A stretch of 50,659 nucleotides of DNA, taken from positions 1-50,659 of the forward strand of contig NZ_JAGQDE010000028.1 in assembly GCF_018069755.1 (NCBI RefSeq). Direction: 5' to 3'. Positions within the stretch are counted from its first letter, which is position 1; every line of letters starts with the position of its first letter. Below the pieces are notes generated by a model. That model saw only the letters and a program-made list of their open reading frames with translations, did not search any database and was not told the origin of the DNA. The translations under genes were made by a program, and so were the position numbers. Positions 9,030 to 21,787 of the stretch are shown here, piece by piece. This stretch comes from Ideonella aquatica. GTDB lineage: Bacteria; Pseudomonadota; Gammaproteobacteria; Burkholderiales; Burkholderiaceae_C.

Positions 9030-10051
9030 GAACGGCTCCCTTCACCCTTGCGCAACTGGGCCAGCAACAGCTTGGACAGTGCCAGGACGACGAAGGTGAT
9101 GAAGAACAGGATCAGGCCCAGGTAGATCAACGACGCCTGGTGCAGGCCTTCACCGGCCTCGGCGAACTCGTTGGCCAGCGCCGAGGTGATGCTGTTGGCG
9201 GCCTCGAACAGCGAGACCGAGTCCAGCTGGTTCATGTTGCCGATCACGAAGGTCACGGCCATGGTCTCGCCCAGCGCACGGCCCAGGCCCAGCATGATGC
9301 CGCCGACCACGCCGGCCTTGGTGTAGGGCAGCACGATGTTCCAGACTACCTCCCAGGTGGTCGAGCCCAGGCCATAGGCGGACTCCTTGAGCATCGGCGG
9401 CGTCACCTCGAACACATCGCGCATCACCGAGGCGATGTACGGAATGACCATGATCGCCAGGATGATGCCGGCCGACAGCAGGCCGATGCCCACCGGCGGG
9501 CCCGACACCAGCGCGCCCAGCACCGGCACGCCCTTGAAGGCGGCCTGCAGCGGCTGCTGCACGTAGGTGGCCAGCAGCGGCCCGAAAACCATCAGGCCCC
9601 ACATGCCATAGACGATGGACGGCACCGCCGCCAGCAGCTCGATCGCCGTGCCCAGCTGGCGCTTGAGCCACTGCGGCGACAGCTCGGTCAGGAACAGCGC
9701 GATGCCGAAGCTCACCGGCACGGCAATGACCAGCGCGATGATGGACGTCATCAGCGTGCCATAGATCATCACCAGGCCGCCGAAGCGCTCAGCCGCTGGG
9801 TCCCATTCGCTGGTCCAAAGAAAGGACAGGCCATACTCGCGGATGGCAGGCATGGCGCCGACCAACAGCGAGACCAGGATGCCGATCAGCAGTATGAGGG
9901 TCAGCCAGGCGGCCGAATGAGCCGCCAGCGAGAAAAGCCGGTCGGCCCAAGGGGCGCGGACCGAGGTGGGACGCGGACCGCCAGTGGGCGTGCTTCGATC
10001 CATGGGGGGGGCACCAAAGGCGTCAGGGCTGGCGGGGAGTGTAGCGCTCAC
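9026..10051 (-). CDS. pstC: Phosphate ABC transporter permease PstC
   Basis: A 341-residue permease partner of PstA. A basic/proline-rich N-terminal tail of about 30 residues precedes the first membrane helix (about 40-60); six membrane segments follow. Conserved PstC features are the [10 protein letters not shown] loop after helix 1, the [14 protein letters not shown] region, the EAA loop [20 protein letters not shown] and [17 protein letters not shown]. The ATG at 10051 gives a long tail; the internal ATG at [10 protein letters not shown] is an alternative start. It lies 54 nt downstream of pstS. Confidence 0.96.
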   Translation of the reverse strand: MSATLPASPDAFGAPPMDRSTPTGGPRPTSVRAPWADRLFSLAAHSAAWLTLILLIGILVSLLVGAMPAIREYGLSFLWTSEWDPAAERFGGLVMIYGTLMTSIIALVIAVPVSFGIALFLTELSPQWLKRQLGTAIELLAAVPSIVYGMWGLMVFGPLLATYVQQPLQAAFKGVPVLGALVSGPPVGIGLLSAGIILAIMVIPYIASVMRDVFEVTPPMLKESAYGLGSTTWEVVWNIVLPYTKAGVVGGIMLGLGRALGETMAVTFVIGNMNQLDSVSLFEAANSITSALANEFAEAGEGLHQASLIYLGLILFFITFVVLALSKLLLAQLRKGEGSRS

Positions 10052-10105
10052 GAGCAGTCTCCAATGCGGGGGCGCCGCCGAGGGTCGGCGGCTCCCCCAG
10101 CGCGA

Positions 10106-11143
10106 TCACTTGACCGCGATGGCCTTGCCGGAGCCGTCCTTGATCTGGCTCCACTGAACGTCGCGCACCAGTTGCTTGACGACGTCAGGCAGCGGCACGT
10201 AGTCCAGATCGTCGGCCGCCTTGTCGCCGTTCTGGTAGGTCCAGTCAAAGAACTTCAGCACCTGAGCAGCAATCTCGGGCTTGGCCTGAGACTTGTGCAT
10301 CAGGATGTAGGTCGGGTTGGTGATCGGCCAGGCATCCTTGCCGGGCTGCTCGGTGGTGATCTGGTAGAAGGACTTCTTCCAGTCAGCACCAGCCGCTGCG
10401 GCCTTGAAGGCCGAATCGCTCGGGTGCACGAACTGGCCATCGCGGTTCTTCATGACCGTGTAGGTCATCTTGTTCTGCTTCACATAGGCGTACTCGAGAT
10501 AGCCGATCGAGTTCGGAAGGCGCTGCACATAAGCAGCCACACCCTCGTTGCCCTTGCCGCCGGCGCCAGTGGGCCAGTTGACGGCGGTGCCCTCGCCCAC
10601 CTTGGCCTTCCACTCGGCATTGACCTTGGAAAGGTAGTTGGTGAAGACAAAGGTCGTTCCCGAACCGTCAGCACGACGGACCACCGAGATGTCGCCATCC
10701 GGCAGCGACACGCCCGGGTTCAGCGCGGTGATGGCCGGGTCGTTCCACTTGGTGATCTTGCCCAGGAAAATGTCGCCCAGTACGGCGCCGGTCAGCTTCA
10801 TCTGGCCAGGCTGCAGCCCCTTGATGTTGACCACCGGCACCACGCCACCGATCACGGTGGGGAACTGAACCATGCCGTCCGCTGCCAGGTCCTCGTCCTT
10901 CAGGGGCATGTCGGAGGCGCCAAAGTCCACCGTTTTGGCCTTGATCTGCTTGATGCCGGCGCCCGAGCCGACCGACTGGTAGTTCACCCGTGCGCCGGTG
11001 GCCTTGTTGTAGGCATCGGCCCACTTGGCGTACAACGGCGCCGGAAACGTCGCACCCGCACCGGTCACGTCCTGGGCAGCCACAGCACCGGACATGGCCA
11101 GCAGCGCACAGGTCAAGGAAGCACGAATCGTAGAAGTCAGCAT
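10106..11143 (-). CDS. pstS: Periplasmic phosphate-binding protein PstS
   Basis: A 345-residue exported protein. The signal peptide is [10 protein letters not shown] followed by a hydrophobic run ending AVAA-QD, so the mature protein begins near residue 24 with [17 protein letters not shown], the typical PstS start. Phosphate-contacting stretches visible are [19 protein letters not shown] and [15 protein letters not shown]. It captures phosphate for PstCAB. The ATG at 11143 is chosen over the in-frame ATG at 11236 because the signal peptide begins there and an AAAGGG Shine-Dalgarno precedes it; the longer form would also overlap the Pho box. First gene of the operon. Confidence 0.97.
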   Translation of the reverse strand: MLTSTIRASLTCALLAMSGAVAAQDVTGAGATFPAPLYAKWADAYNKATGARVNYQSVGSGAGIKQIKAKTVDFGASDMPLKDEDLAADGMVQFPTVIGGVVPVVNIKGLQPGQMKLTGAVLGDIFLGKITKWNDPAITALNPGVSLPDGDISVVRRADGSGTTFVFTNYLSKVNAEWKAKVGEGTAVNWPTGAGGKGNEGVAAYVQRLPNSIGYLEYAYVKQNKMTYTVMKNRDGQFVHPSDSAFKAAAAGADWKKSFYQITTEQPGKDAWPITNPTYILMHKSQAKPEIAAQVLKFFDWTYQNGDKAADDLDYVPLPDVVKQLVRDVQWSQIKDGSGKAIAVK

Positions 11144-11193
11144 GGGAAACCCTTTCCAGAGGTCACAGGCGCCGGCCTTGCCGGCTTGTTGAC

Positions 11194-11227
11194 ACTGTAG
11201 GGAGGGCTTGTGACAGAGTCGTGACAT
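11194..11227 (-). promoter_or_regulatory. pstS: PhoB-dependent promoter: Pho box plus -10 of pstS
   Basis: Reading the minus strand, ATGTCAC-GACT-CTGTCAC (11227-11210) is a direct heptamer repeat with a 4-nt gap, matching the Pho box consensus CTGTCAT-N4-CTGTCAC. Ten nucleotides downstream is TACAGT (11199-11194), a usable -10. In PhoB-activated promoters the box replaces the -35 about 10 bp from the -10, exactly this layout. It lies 50-85 bp before the pstS start. Confidence 0.85.
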
Positions 11228-11236
11228 CGATGTCAC
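11221..11236. repeat. 16-bp perfect palindrome overlapping the Pho box
   Basis: GTGACATCGATGTCAC is its own reverse complement. It shares one Pho heptamer with the box and adds an inverted copy on the other side. A further pair of GTCAT/GTCAC half-sites on the plus strand (11249-11266) and a 6-bp hairpin (11238-11253, loop TCAT) lie between it and the glmM stop. Confidence 0.6.
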
Positions 11237-11292
11237 AGACGCCTCATGGCGTCATCTGACCGTCACATATTCATCATGACATCCAATCGCCC

Positions 11293-12633
11293 TCAGGCGG
11301 CTCGTGCTGCGGCTGCCAGCCGCTCAGCCGCCTGGCGGGCCAGCGCCGCGTCGGCGGTCTCGACCATGACCCGCAGCACCGGTTCGGTGCCTGAAGCGCG
11401 GATCAGCACCCGCCCTCCCAGGCCCAACGCTGAACGCACGGCTTCGGTCTCTGAGGCCAGATGGGCATTGGACTGCCAGTCCGAGCCTTCAGGCAGGCGC
11501 ACGTTGATCATGGTCTGCGGGAACAGCGGTGCATCGACCAGCAGCTCGGGCAGCGAGCGGTTGCTGTGCCGCACCGCCTGCAGCACCTGCAAGGCGCTGA
11601 CGATGCCGTCGCCGGTGCTGTGCCGGTCCAGGGCCAGCAGGTGGCCCGAGCCTTCGCCTCCCAGGATCCAGCCGCGCTGTGCCAATGCCTCCAGCACATA
11701 GCGGTCGCCCACCTTGGCGCGCACCAGATCCAGGCCGCGGCGGCGCAGCGCCAGCTCGATGCCCATGTTGGTCATCAGCGTGCCGACCACGCCCGGCACG
11801 GACTCGCCCTGGGCCAGCCGGTCCATGGCCATCACGTAGAGCAGCTCGTCGCCGTTGTACAGGCGGCCACTGCGGTCAACGAGTTGCAGGCGGTCGGCGT
11901 CGCCATCCAGCGCGATGCCGAAATCGGCGCCGCGTGCCAGCACCTCGGCCTGCAGCGCCTGCGGCGCAGTGGCGCCAAAGCCGTCATTGATGTTGGTGCC
12001 GTTGGGCGACACGCCAATGCTGGTGACCTCGGCACCCAGCTCATGGAAGACCGCCGGCGCCACATGGTAGGCGGCGCCGTGCGCGGCATCGACCACCAGC
12101 TTCAGGCCGCGCAGCGTCAGGTCACCGCTGACCGTGGTCTTGCAGAACTCGATGTAGCGGCCTTCAGCGTCGCCCAGGCGGCGCGCCTTGCCCAGCTGCG
12201 CCGAGCCCACCCACTGCGGCTCTTCCTCGAGCGCCAGCTCGACCGAGCGCTCCCAGTCATCGGACAGTTTCTGGCCGCGGGCCGAAAAGAACTTGATGCC
12301 GTTGTCCGGGTAGGGGTTGTGCGAGGCGCTGATCACCACCCCCAGGTCCAGGCGCAGCGCCCGCGTCAGGTAGGCGACACCCGGCGTGGGCAGCGGACCG
12401 GTCAGCAGCACGTCGACGCCGGCCGAGGCAAATCCAGCCTCCAGTGCCGACTCCAGCATGTAGCCCGAAATACGGGTGTCCTTGCCGATCAGCACAGTGC
12501 GCGGGCCCTTGGTGCGCCCGGCACGCAGCACGCGGCCGACAGCATGACCCAGGCGCAGCGCGAAATCGGCGGTGATGGGCGCCTGGCCCACGGTGCCACG
12601 GATGCCATCGGTGCCGAAGTACTGGCGCGACAT
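11293..12633 (-). CDS. glmM: Phosphoglucosamine mutase GlmM
   Basis: A 446-residue alpha-D-phosphohexomutase that converts glucosamine-6-phosphate to glucosamine-1-phosphate for UDP-GlcNAc, peptidoglycan and LPS synthesis. All four domains are present: FGTDGIRG near the start, the catalytic phosphoserine loop [16 protein letters not shown] (Ser104), the metal loop [13 protein letters not shown], the sugar-binding GGEGSGHLL loop, and the C-terminal phosphate-binding [12 protein letters not shown]. It follows folP by 39 nt; the ftsH-folP-glmM order is conserved in proteobacteria. pstS downstream has its own regulated promoter. Confidence 0.97.
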   Translation of the reverse strand: MSRQYFGTDGIRGTVGQAPITADFALRLGHAVGRVLRAGRTKGPRTVLIGKDTRISGYMLESALEAGFASAGVDVLLTGPLPTPGVAYLTRALRLDLGVVISASHNPYPDNGIKFFSARGQKLSDDWERSVELALEEEPQWVGSAQLGKARRLGDAEGRYIEFCKTTVSGDLTLRGLKLVVDAAHGAAYHVAPAVFHELGAEVTSIGVSPNGTNINDGFGATAPQALQAEVLARGADFGIALDGDADRLQLVDRSGRLYNGDELLYVMAMDRLAQGESVPGVVGTLMTNMGIELALRRRGLDLVRAKVGDRYVLEALAQRGWILGGEGSGHLLALDRHSTGDGIVSALQVLQAVRHSNRSLPELLVDAPLFPQTMINVRLPEGSDWQSNAHLASETEAVRSALGLGGRVLIRASGTEPVLRVMVETADAALARQAAERLAAAARAA

Positions 12634-12672
12634 GACTCTCTCTCCTGTGTTGTTCTTCGTCGGCCCTGATTG

Positions 12673-13515
12673 TCAGTGGGCCATCGGTCCACCCAGACCG
12701 GCCGCACACCAGACCTTGACCGCATCGACCGTGGCTGCCACATCGTGCACGCGCACGATGCGTGCGCCCCGCGCGATCGAGGCGAGTGCCGCGGCCACGC
12801 TGGGCACCAGGCGCTCGCCCACCGGCCGCCCGGTCAGCTGGCCCAGCGTGCCCTTGCGGGACCAGCCCACCAGCAGCGGCGGCCCCAGCTCGCACAGCGC
12901 GGCCTGGCCCTGCCACAGGGCCAGGTTGTGCTCCAGCGACTTGCCGAAGCCGTAACCCGGGTCCAGGGTGATGCGCGCATCGACAACGCCGGCCATGCGC
13001 ACCGCGTGCAGGCGCCGGGCCAGGAAGTCGCGCACCTCGCCGACCACGTCGGTGTAGCTTGGGCGCTGCTGCATGGTGTCCGGCTGACCCTGCATGTGCA
13101 TCAGACACAGGCCCACACTGCCGTGCGCGGCCACGCGCTCCAGCGCCCCGGGCAGTTGCAGCGCGCGCACGTCGTTGATGATGTCGGCGTCCAGCGCCAG
13201 CACCGCGTCCATCACTTCGGGGCGACTGGTGTCCACGCTGACCGGCACGCCCAGGCGCACAGCCTGGCGCACGACCGGAACCACCCGGGCCAGCTCCTCG
13301 TCCAGGGTGGGCGGCTGCGCACCGGGCCGGGTGGACTCGCCACCAATGTCCAGAATGTCGGCCCCCTGGGCCAGCAAGCGCTCGCAGTGGGCCAGCGCAG
13401 CGCGTTCACCGGCGTGGCTGCCACCGTCCGAAAAGGAGTCGGGGGTGACATTGACGATGCCCATCACCTGCGGGCGATCCAGATCGATCTGGAATCGGGT
13501 GGTCTGCCAATACAT
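12673..13515 (-). CDS. folP: Dihydropteroate synthase
   Basis: A 280-residue TIM-barrel enzyme that joins 6-hydroxymethyl-dihydropterin pyrophosphate to p-aminobenzoate in folate synthesis; it is the sulfonamide target. The signature loops are visible: VMGIVNVTPDSFSDGG, DIGGESTRPGA, the SVDTSRPEVMD strand, and the C-terminal VGWSRKGTLGQLTGRP substrate loop followed by the conserved RVHDV. Length is normal. It lies 80 nt downstream of ftsH, separated from it by a hairpin, and runs into glmM. Confidence 0.97.
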   Translation of the reverse strand: MYWQTTRFQIDLDRPQVMGIVNVTPDSFSDGGSHAGERAALAHCERLLAQGADILDIGGESTRPGAQPPTLDEELARVVPVVRQAVRLGVPVSVDTSRPEVMDAVLALDADIINDVRALQLPGALERVAAHGSVGLCLMHMQGQPDTMQQRPSYTDVVGEVRDFLARRLHAVRMAGVVDARITLDPGYGFGKSLEHNLALWQGQAALCELGPPLLVGWSRKGTLGQLTGRPVGERLVPSVAAALASIARGARIVRVHDVAATVDAVKVWCAAGLGGPMAH

Positions 13516-13538
13516 CGGCCAGGTCCGAGGCTGCCGTT

Positions 13539-13569
13539 GAAAAGGCCGACGGGGCCGTCAGGGCCCCGT
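13539..13569 (-). terminator. Hairpin between ftsH and folP
   Basis: On the minus strand ACGGGGCC pairs with GGCCCCGT around a 5-nt loop (13549-13569), followed a few bases later by TTTTC. The T stretch is short and offset, so it may be a partial terminator or mRNA processing/stability element. Confidence 0.45.
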
Positions 13570-13595
13570 GGCGTCAGGAGAGCAGGACAGGCAGC

Positions 13596-15500
13596 TCAGG
13601 CAGCCGCGGGGGCGCCATCGGCCTGGGCCGGCGGCGTCGGGCCATTGCCGCCCTTGCTGGAGCTGGGCGTCCAGTCCTTGGGCGGGCGCGGCGGCTTGCC
13701 TTCCATGATGTCGTCGATCTGCTCGCTGTCGATGGTTTCCCATTCCAGCAGGGCCTTGGCCATCGCGTGCATCTTGTCCTGATGCTCCTCGATGTGACGG
13801 CGGGCGATCGAGTACTGCTCGTCGATGATCTTGCGGATCTGTTGATCAACCTTGCGCATCGTCTCTTCGGACATGTGCGTGGTCTTGGTGACCGAGCGAC
13901 CCAGGAAGACCTCACCCTCGTTCTCGGCGTAGACCATCGGGCCCAGCTCGTCGGTCATGCCGTAGCGGGTGACCATGTCGCGGGCGATGGCGGTGGCGCG
14001 TTCGAAATCGTTGCTGGCGCCGGTGGTCATCTGGTTCATGAACACTTCTTCGGCGATGCGGCCGCCGAACAGCACCGAGATGGTCGAGAGCATGCGCTCC
14101 TTGTCCATGCTGTAGCGGTCGCCCTCGGGCAGTTGCATCGTCACGCCCAGCGCACGGCCGCGCGGAATGACGGTGACCTTGTGCACCGGGTCGGTCTTGG
14201 GCATCAGGCGTGCCACCAGGGCGTGGCCCGCCTCGTGGTAAGCGGTGTTCTTGCGCTCTTCCTCGGGCATGACCATGGACTTGCGCTCAGGGCCCATCAT
14301 GATCTTGTCCTTGGCACGCTCGAAGTCGATCATCTCGACCACGCGGGCGTTGCGGCGGGCAGCGAACAGCGCGGACTCGTTGACCAGGTTGGCCAGATCG
14401 GCGCCCGAGAAGCCCGGCGTGCCACGGGCCAGGATATCGGCCTTGACGTCCTGGCCGATCGGCACCTTGCGCATGTGCACATTGAGGATCTGTTCACGGC
14501 CGCGCACATCGGGCAGCGTGACATACACCTGGCGGTCGAAGCGACCCGGGCGCAGCAGCGCCGGATCCAGGATGTCGGGCCGGTTGGTGGCCGCCATCAC
14601 GATCACGCCCAGGTTGGTTTCGAAGCCGTCCATCTCGACCAGCATCTGGTTGAGCGTCTGCTCGCGCTCGTCGTTGCCGCCACCCAGGCCGGCACCGCGG
14701 TGGCGGCCCACCGCGTCGATTTCATCGACGAAGATGATGCAGGGCGCGCTCTTCTTGGCCTGCTCGAACATGTCGCGCACGCGGGCCGCGCCCACGCCGA
14801 CGAACATTTCCACGAAATCAGAGCCCGAGATGCTGAAGAACGGCACCTTGGCCTCGCCGGCGATCGCCTTGGCCAGCAGCGTCTTGCCGGTGCCCGGAGG
14901 GCCGACCAGCAGCACGCCGCGCGGGATGCGGCCACCCAGCTTCTGGAACTTCTGCGGGTCTTTCAGGAAGTCGACCAGCTCCTTGACCTCTTCCTTGGCC
15001 TCGTCGCAGCCGGCGACGTCAGCGAAGGTGGTGGAGTTGTTGGCCTCGTCCAGCATGCGGGCCTTGGACTTGCCGAAGCTGAACGCCCCGCCCTTGCCGC
15101 CGCCCTGCATCTGGCGCATGAAGTAGATCCAGACGCCGATCAGCAGCAGCATCGGGCCCCAGGACAGCAGCAGGCTCTGCAGCAGCGAGGGCTCGTCGCG
15201 CGGGCGCACGTCGAACTTGACGCCGTTGGCGATCAGGTCGCCGGTCAGGCCGCGGTCGAGGTAGGTGCCGGTGGTGCGGATGTTGCGATCGTCGGTGGTC
15301 TTGGCCGAAATCTCGACGCTGCCCGGACCCTCCTGGATCGTGACGCTCTTGATGCGCTTGCTGCGCACCTCTTCAAGAAACTCGGAGTAGCTCAGTTGGC
15401 TGCCCGAGACAGCGGCCCGATCAAACTGCTTGAAGACGGTGAACAGCACCAAGGCGATCACCAGCCACACTGCAATTTTCGAGACCCATTGATTGTTCAC
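13596..15500 (-). CDS. ftsH: ATP-dependent zinc metalloprotease FtsH
   Basis: A 634-residue membrane AAA+ protease. Membrane segments lie at about residues 6-23 and 110-128, flanking a periplasmic domain. The AAA module has Walker A GPPGTGKT (200-207), Walker [16 protein letters not shown] and the second region of homology [20 protein letters not shown]. The zinc protease motif is HEAGH (422-426). FtsH degrades membrane proteins and soluble substrates such as sigma-32 and LpxC at the inner membrane. The proline- and alanine-rich C-tail is family-typical. It lies downstream of rlmE (as in the E. coli rrmJ-ftsH operon), with 137 bp between them and a sigma-32-like promoter in that gap. Confidence 0.98.
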   Translation of the reverse strand: MNNQWVSKIAVWLVIALVLFTVFKQFDRAAVSGSQLSYSEFLEEVRSKRIKSVTIQEGPGSVEISAKTTDDRNIRTTGTYLDRGLTGDLIANGVKFDVRPRDEPSLLQSLLLSWGPMLLLIGVWIYFMRQMQGGGKGGAFSFGKSKARMLDEANNSTTFADVAGCDEAKEEVKELVDFLKDPQKFQKLGGRIPRGVLLVGPPGTGKTLLAKAIAGEAKVPFFSISGSDFVEMFVGVGAARVRDMFEQAKKSAPCIIFVDEIDAVGRHRGAGLGGGNDEREQTLNQMLVEMDGFETNLGVIVMAATNRPDILDPALLRPGRFDRQVYVTLPDVRGREQILNVHMRKVPIGQDVKADILARGTPGFSGADLANLVNESALFAARRNARVVEMIDFERAKDKIMMGPERKSMVMPEEERKNTAYHEAGHALVARLMPKTDPVHKVTVIPRGRALGVTMQLPEGDRYSMDKERMLSTISVLFGGRIAEEVFMNQMTTGASNDFERATAIARDMVTRYGMTDELGPMVYAENEGEVFLGRSVTKTTHMSEETMRKVDQQIRKIIDEQYSIARRHIEEHQDKMHAMAKALLEWETIDSEQIDDIMEGKPPRPPKDWTPSSSKGGNGPTPPAQADGAPAAA

Positions 15501-15560
15501 CGCGGCTCCTTCTTGCCATCAGACACCGGCAACGGCCCTCCGCCGCCCGCGTCTTACCGC

Positions 15561-15588
15561 ATATAGGGTCGATTCTACGCCCCTCAAG
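15561..15588 (-). promoter_or_regulatory. ftsH: Sigma-32-like heat-shock promoter before ftsH
   Basis: Minus strand: CTTGAGG (15588-15582), 13 nt, then CCCTATAT (15568-15561). The sigma-32 consensus is CTTGAAA, 11-16 nt, CCCCATNT, so the -35 matches 5 of 7 and the -10 misses one base of the CCCCAT core. It would start transcription about 50 nt before the ftsH ATG. ftsH is heat-shock controlled in E. coli; the assignment here is inference. Confidence 0.55.
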
Positions 15589-15637
15589 TTCCCTGACTGT
15601 GCGCGTGGACAGGTCGTCCAGCACCGGATAACCGGGG

Positions 15638-16315
15638 TCAGGCCGGCGTTTTCAGGCCGATCCCCACCAGAAAAATCTCGGCCGACTTGTCGCGCGAGGA
15701 CTTCGGCTTGAAGGGTTTGACCACCCGGAAGCTGTCGCGAAACAGCGCCACTAGCGGGTCGTAGGCGCCACCGTGGAACACCTTGGCGACCAGCGCGCCC
15801 TGCGGCCGCAGGTGCTGGCGGCCGAAATCGACGGCCAGCTCGACCAGGTGTTCAATGCGCGCGGCGTCGGCACTCGACACGCCCGACAGATTGGGCGCCA
15901 TGTCCGACACCACGAGGTCCACGGCCCGATCGCCCAGTGCGGCTTCGAGCTGCATCAGCACCGAATCTTCGCGAAAATCGCCCTGAATGAATTGAACGCC
16001 GTCAATCGGCTCCATCTCCAGCAGGTCGAGCGCGATGATGGTGCCGTCCAGCGCGCCACTGGCCGCACCGCCACTGCCGGCCGCCTTGGGCGCGAAGCGG
16101 CGGCGCAGGTACTGGCTCCAGGCGCCGGGCGCGGCACCCAGATCCACCACCACCTGCCCGGGACGCACCAGGCCGAAGGCCTCGTCGATCTCCTTGAGCT
16201 TGTAGGCGGCGCGGGCGCGAAAGCCGTCCTTCTGCGCCTGGCGCACATAGGGATCGTTGACATGGTCGTGCAGCCATGCCTTGTTCACCTTCTTGCTCTT
16301 GGTCTGGACTTTCAT
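15638..16315 (-). CDS. rlmE: 23S rRNA (uridine-2552-2'-O)-methyltransferase RlmE (FtsJ)
   Basis: A 225-residue Rossmann-fold methyltransferase that 2'-O-methylates U2552 in the A-loop of 23S rRNA. Motif I is [15 protein letters not shown], the acidic motif [15 protein letters not shown] binds SAM, and the catalytic residues lie in SDMAPNLSG and AKVFHGG. The ATG at 16315 gives the usual [20 protein letters not shown] start with its RNA-binding basic tail. A glycine/alanine-rich insert (GSGGAASGA) lies between motif I and the next strand. It diverges from yhbY with only 30 bp between the start codons, so the two promoters overlap. Confidence 0.96.
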   Translation of the reverse strand: MKVQTKSKKVNKAWLHDHVNDPYVRQAQKDGFRARAAYKLKEIDEAFGLVRPGQVVVDLGAAPGAWSQYLRRRFAPKAAGSGGAASGALDGTIIALDLLEMEPIDGVQFIQGDFREDSVLMQLEAALGDRAVDLVVSDMAPNLSGVSSADAARIEHLVELAVDFGRQHLRPQGALVAKVFHGGAYDPLVALFRDSFRVVKPFKPKSSRDKSAEIFLVGIGLKTPA

Positions 16316-16333
16316 TGGTCTTGAACCCCGGGG

Positions 16334-16339
16334 GATAAT
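16334..16339 (+). promoter_or_regulatory. -10 box directly before yhbY (leaderless design)
   Basis: GATAAT ends 6 nt before the yhbY ATG. With a start site 6-8 nt after the -10, transcription would begin at or next to the ATG, and no Shine-Dalgarno is visible. TTCATT at 16311-16316 is a weak -35 at 17 bp spacing. Confidence 0.5.
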
Positions 16340-16345
16340 GCCACG

Positions 16346-16822
16346 ATGCCTGCGATTGAACTGACGCCCGCCCGCCGCAAAGAGCTGCGCGGTGAGGCCC
16401 ACCACCTCGACCCGGTCGTGATGATCGGTGCCGATGGCCTGACCCCCGCCATCATCAAGGAGACCGACGCCGCGCTGAAGGCCCATGGCCTGATCAAGGT
16501 GCGTGTCTTCTCGGACGACCGCGCCGGCCGCGAAGCCGTGCTGGGACAGCTGGCCGACCAGCTGGACGCGGCCCCGGTGCAGCACATCGGCAAGCTGCTG
16601 GTGCTGTGGCGCCCGATGCCCGAAAAGGCCAAGGCCGTGCCCGAGGAGCCCAAGCGCGGCTCGCGCACGGTCAAGCTCGTCACCTTTGCCCGCAAGGGCA
16701 GCCCTCGACCGATCGTGCAGACCGTCACCGTGCACGGCAACGAGCGACTGACCGCGGGGGGCCAGATCAAGCGCGCCAAGAAGCGCGCCACCAGCGTCAA
16801 GAAGAAGGCCCAGAGCCAGTGA
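16346..16822 (+). CDS. yhbY: CRS1/YhbY-type RNA-binding protein
   Basis: A 158-residue protein. Residues 1-95 form a CRS1/YhbY domain ([20 protein letters not shown] and the conserved [17 protein letters not shown]), followed by a basic tail about 60 residues longer than E. coli YhbY (97 aa), ending in [16 protein letters not shown]. coli YhbY binds pre-50S particles and acts in ribosome assembly, which fits its divergence from the rRNA methyltransferase gene rlmE. The Lys/Arg tail probably adds RNA contacts. Its 3' end overlaps the convergent DUF4149 gene by 26 bp, so antisense transcripts are expected there. Confidence 0.9.
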   Translation: MPAIELTPARRKELRGEAHHLDPVVMIGADGLTPAIIKETDAALKAHGLIKVRVFSDDRAGREAVLGQLADQLDAAPVQHIGKLLVLWRPMPEKAKAVPEEPKRGSRTVKLVTFARKGSPRPIVQTVTVHGNERLTAGGQIKRAKKRATSVKKKAQSQ

Positions 16823-17270
16823 CCGGGGCGCGCGCGGCCCGCCAGGCCAGCGCCGTCACCGCCACGATCTTCACCGCAAACAGGCCGAAGCTCAGACCAT
16901 GCAGCGCTGCAAAGCCCAGCGGCGTGGGCTGGCCGGCCTTGGCCGCCGCGATCATCGGCTGCAGGCCGTAATAGCCCAGCACGGTGCAGCCCAGCGCCAG
17001 CAGCGTCAGGCCCATCTCCAGTGTGAACTGGCTGCCTCGCCCGGCCTCGGCCACCTCGGCGGCAGCACGGCGCTCCAGCATCAGCAGCAGGCCGCCCAGG
17101 CCGATGCTCAGCCAGGCCTCCTGCGCGAAGATGCGTGCCACCACCCGGCCGGCGTCGGCCTGCACCAGCGTGGCAAAGGGCGCCGGCGTGGCGATCAGCG
17201 CAATGCACAGCAACACCCCGGCCCACAGCCCGGGCACGAAGCGGCGGGTGAAGGCGGCCGCGCGGATCAC
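16797..17270 (-). CDS. DUF4149 domain membrane protein
   Basis: A 157-residue protein with four predicted membrane helices (about 12-30, 50-65, 85-105 and 122-145). It matches the pattern of the DUF4149 family, which in Burkholderiales is found between greA and yhbY; its function is not known. The start is a GTG at 17270 whose first bases overlap the greA stop (4-nt GTGA overlap), so it is translated from the greA message. No catalytic or metal motif is visible. Confidence 0.8.
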   Translation of the reverse strand: MIRAAAFTRRFVPGLWAGVLLCIALIATPAPFATLVQADAGRVVARIFAQEAWLSIGLGGLLLMLERRAAAEVAEAGRGSQFTLEMGLTLLALGCTVLGYYGLQPMIAAAKAGQPTPLGFAALHGLSFGLFAVKIVAVTALAWRAARAPVTGSGPSS

Positions 17271-17743
17271 TCGTAGCGGACCGCGACGATCTCGTAGGAG
17301 CGCACGCCACCCGGTGCCTGCACATCGGCCACGTCGCCGGCTTCCTTGCCGATCAGCGCGCGGGCGATGGGTGAGCTGATCGAAATCAGGCCCAGCTTCA
17401 GGTCGGCCTCGTCGTCGCCGACGATCTGGTAGGTCACGGACTTGCCGCTCTCTTCGTCTTCCAGGTCCACGGTGGCGCCAAACACCACCTTGCCGCCGGC
17501 ATCCAGGCTGGAGGGGTCAATGACTTGCGCGGCCGAGAGCTTGCCCTCGATCTCGAGGATGCGGCCCTCGATGAAGCCCTGCTTGTCCTTGGCGGCGTCG
17601 TACTCGGCGTTCTCGGACAGGTCGCCCTGGGCGCGGGCCTCGGCGATGGCCTGCACCACAGCCGGGCGCTCGACGTGCTTGAGGCGGTGCAGCTCGTCCT
17701 TCAGCTTCTCGGCGCCGCGCTTGGTCAGGGGGATGGTGCTCAT
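17267..17743 (-). CDS. greA: Transcription elongation factor GreA
   Basis: A 158-residue protein, exactly the length of E. coli GreA. The N-terminal coiled coil has the acidic tip [19 protein letters not shown], with the conserved Asp and Glu that enter the RNA polymerase secondary channel and stimulate cleavage of backtracked RNA. The C-terminal FKBP-like domain includes [18 protein letters not shown]. The ATG at 17743 is used because [19 protein letters not shown] is the conserved start; the longer frame upstream runs through a strong hairpin. It lies 106 bp downstream of carB. Confidence 0.97.
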   Translation of the reverse strand: MSTIPLTKRGAEKLKDELHRLKHVERPAVVQAIAEARAQGDLSENAEYDAAKDKQGFIEGRILEIEGKLSAAQVIDPSSLDAGGKVVFGATVDLEDEESGKSVTYQIVGDDEADLKLGLISISSPIARALIGKEAGDVADVQAPGGVRSYEIVAVRYE

Positions 17744-17776
17744 GTCGGGTGTATGAAGGGTCTCTACAAAGGCAAA

Positions 17777-17811
17777 CCGCCGCCACGGCCCGATCGGGCG
17801 GTGGGCGGCGG
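17777..17811 (-). promoter_or_regulatory. greA: Long GC-rich hairpin in the greA leader
   Basis: Nested pairing: CCGCCG (17777-17782) with CGGCGG (17806-17811), CCAC with GTGG, and the self-complementary core GCCCGATCGGGC, with single-base bulges. On the minus strand it ends 33 nt before the greA ATG and is followed by TTTGCCTTT. It could terminate carB read-through, attenuate greA, or both. TACACT near 17831-17836 upstream is a possible -10 that would place the hairpin in a greA leader. Confidence 0.55.
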
Positions 17812-17849
17812 CCATGCAATGGGCAGGAGTGTAGTGCAGTCCGGGCCGG

Positions 17850-21107
<3,258 letters not shown>

Positions 21108-21137
21108 GGTCTTGTCTTTATTTGAATCGGGCGGGCA

Positions 21138-21779
21138 TCAGCCGAGGCTGGCGGTGGCGAGCTTGGCGCCAAAGCCGAGGAACAGGGCGCCAACGCCCGA
21201 GGCGGCCGCACTGGCGGTGCGGCGTTGGGCGGCGAAGGCGGCAGCCAGCCGCATCCCCGCGAAGATCAGCACCGACAGGTAGACGGCACTGCAGGCCTGC
21301 GCGATCGCGCCCAGGCCCAGAAAGGTCAGCGCCGGCCACGGGTACGCGGGGTCGACGAACTGGATGAAGAAGGACACGAAGAACAGGATGGCCTTGGGGT
21401 TGAGCAGGCTGATCACCAGCGCCTTGCGAAACGGCTGGCTCAGGTCCAGCCGGCTTTCGTCGACCGGCGCCACCTCGCCGCGCCAGCGGCGCAGCGCACC
21501 CAGCAGCAGCTGGATCCCGACCCAGGCCAGGTAGCTGGCCCCCACCACCTTGATCAGCAGGAACAGCGCCGGCACGGCCTTCAGCAGCGAGGCAGCCCCC
21601 AGCGCAGCCAGGGTCATCAGCACGGTGTCGCCGACGAAGACCCCGCAGGCCGCGGCATAGCCGGGCCGCACGCCGCGGCGCGCCGCCACCGACAGCACGA
21701 ACAGCGAGTTCGGGCCCGGCAGCAGCACGATCGCAATCGTGCCGAGCAAGTAGGTGCTGAGGTCGGTGATACCGAGCAT
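21138..21779 (-). CDS. leuE: LysE/RhtB-family amino-acid exporter, LeuE-like
   Basis: A 213-residue inner-membrane protein with about six membrane segments, similar in length to E. coli LeuE (212). The family motif LLPGPNSLFVLSVAARRG near residue 17 and AACGVFVGDTVLM closely follow LeuE; a second conserved stretch is LLNPKAILFFVSFF. LeuE exports leucine and related amino acids; the substrate here is inferred from similarity only. It begins 8 nt after the carA stop and ends 30 nt before carB, so it lies inside the carAB transcript. The longer upstream frame is a shadow of carA. Confidence 0.85.
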   Translation of the reverse strand: MLGITDLSTYLLGTIAIVLLPGPNSLFVLSVAARRGVRPGYAAACGVFVGDTVLMTLAALGAASLLKAVPALFLLIKVVGASYLAWVGIQLLLGALRRWRGEVAPVDESRLDLSQPFRKALVISLLNPKAILFFVSFFIQFVDPAYPWPALTFLGLGAIAQACSAVYLSVLIFAGMRLAAAFAAQRRTASAAASGVGALFLGFGAKLATASLG

Positions 21780-21787
21780 GGGGCCGA

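Noticed and set aside
7357-9045. A 562-residue fusion of PstB with an N-terminal extension
   Set aside because: The extension is pstA read in another frame; PstB homology starts at 8148.
9140-11200. A 686-codon plus-strand frame across pstC and pstS
   Set aside because: It spans two genes and the Pho promoter on the other strand and has no recognisable domain.
11221-11236. The palindrome as a CRP or FNR site
   Set aside because: The TGTGA/TCACA halves are 8 rather than 6 bp apart, and the FNR core does not fit; a PhoB-related role is more likely.
13767-15566. A 599-codon plus-strand frame opposite ftsH
   Set aside because: Composition is that of an antisense shadow; FtsH on the minus strand has every expected motif.
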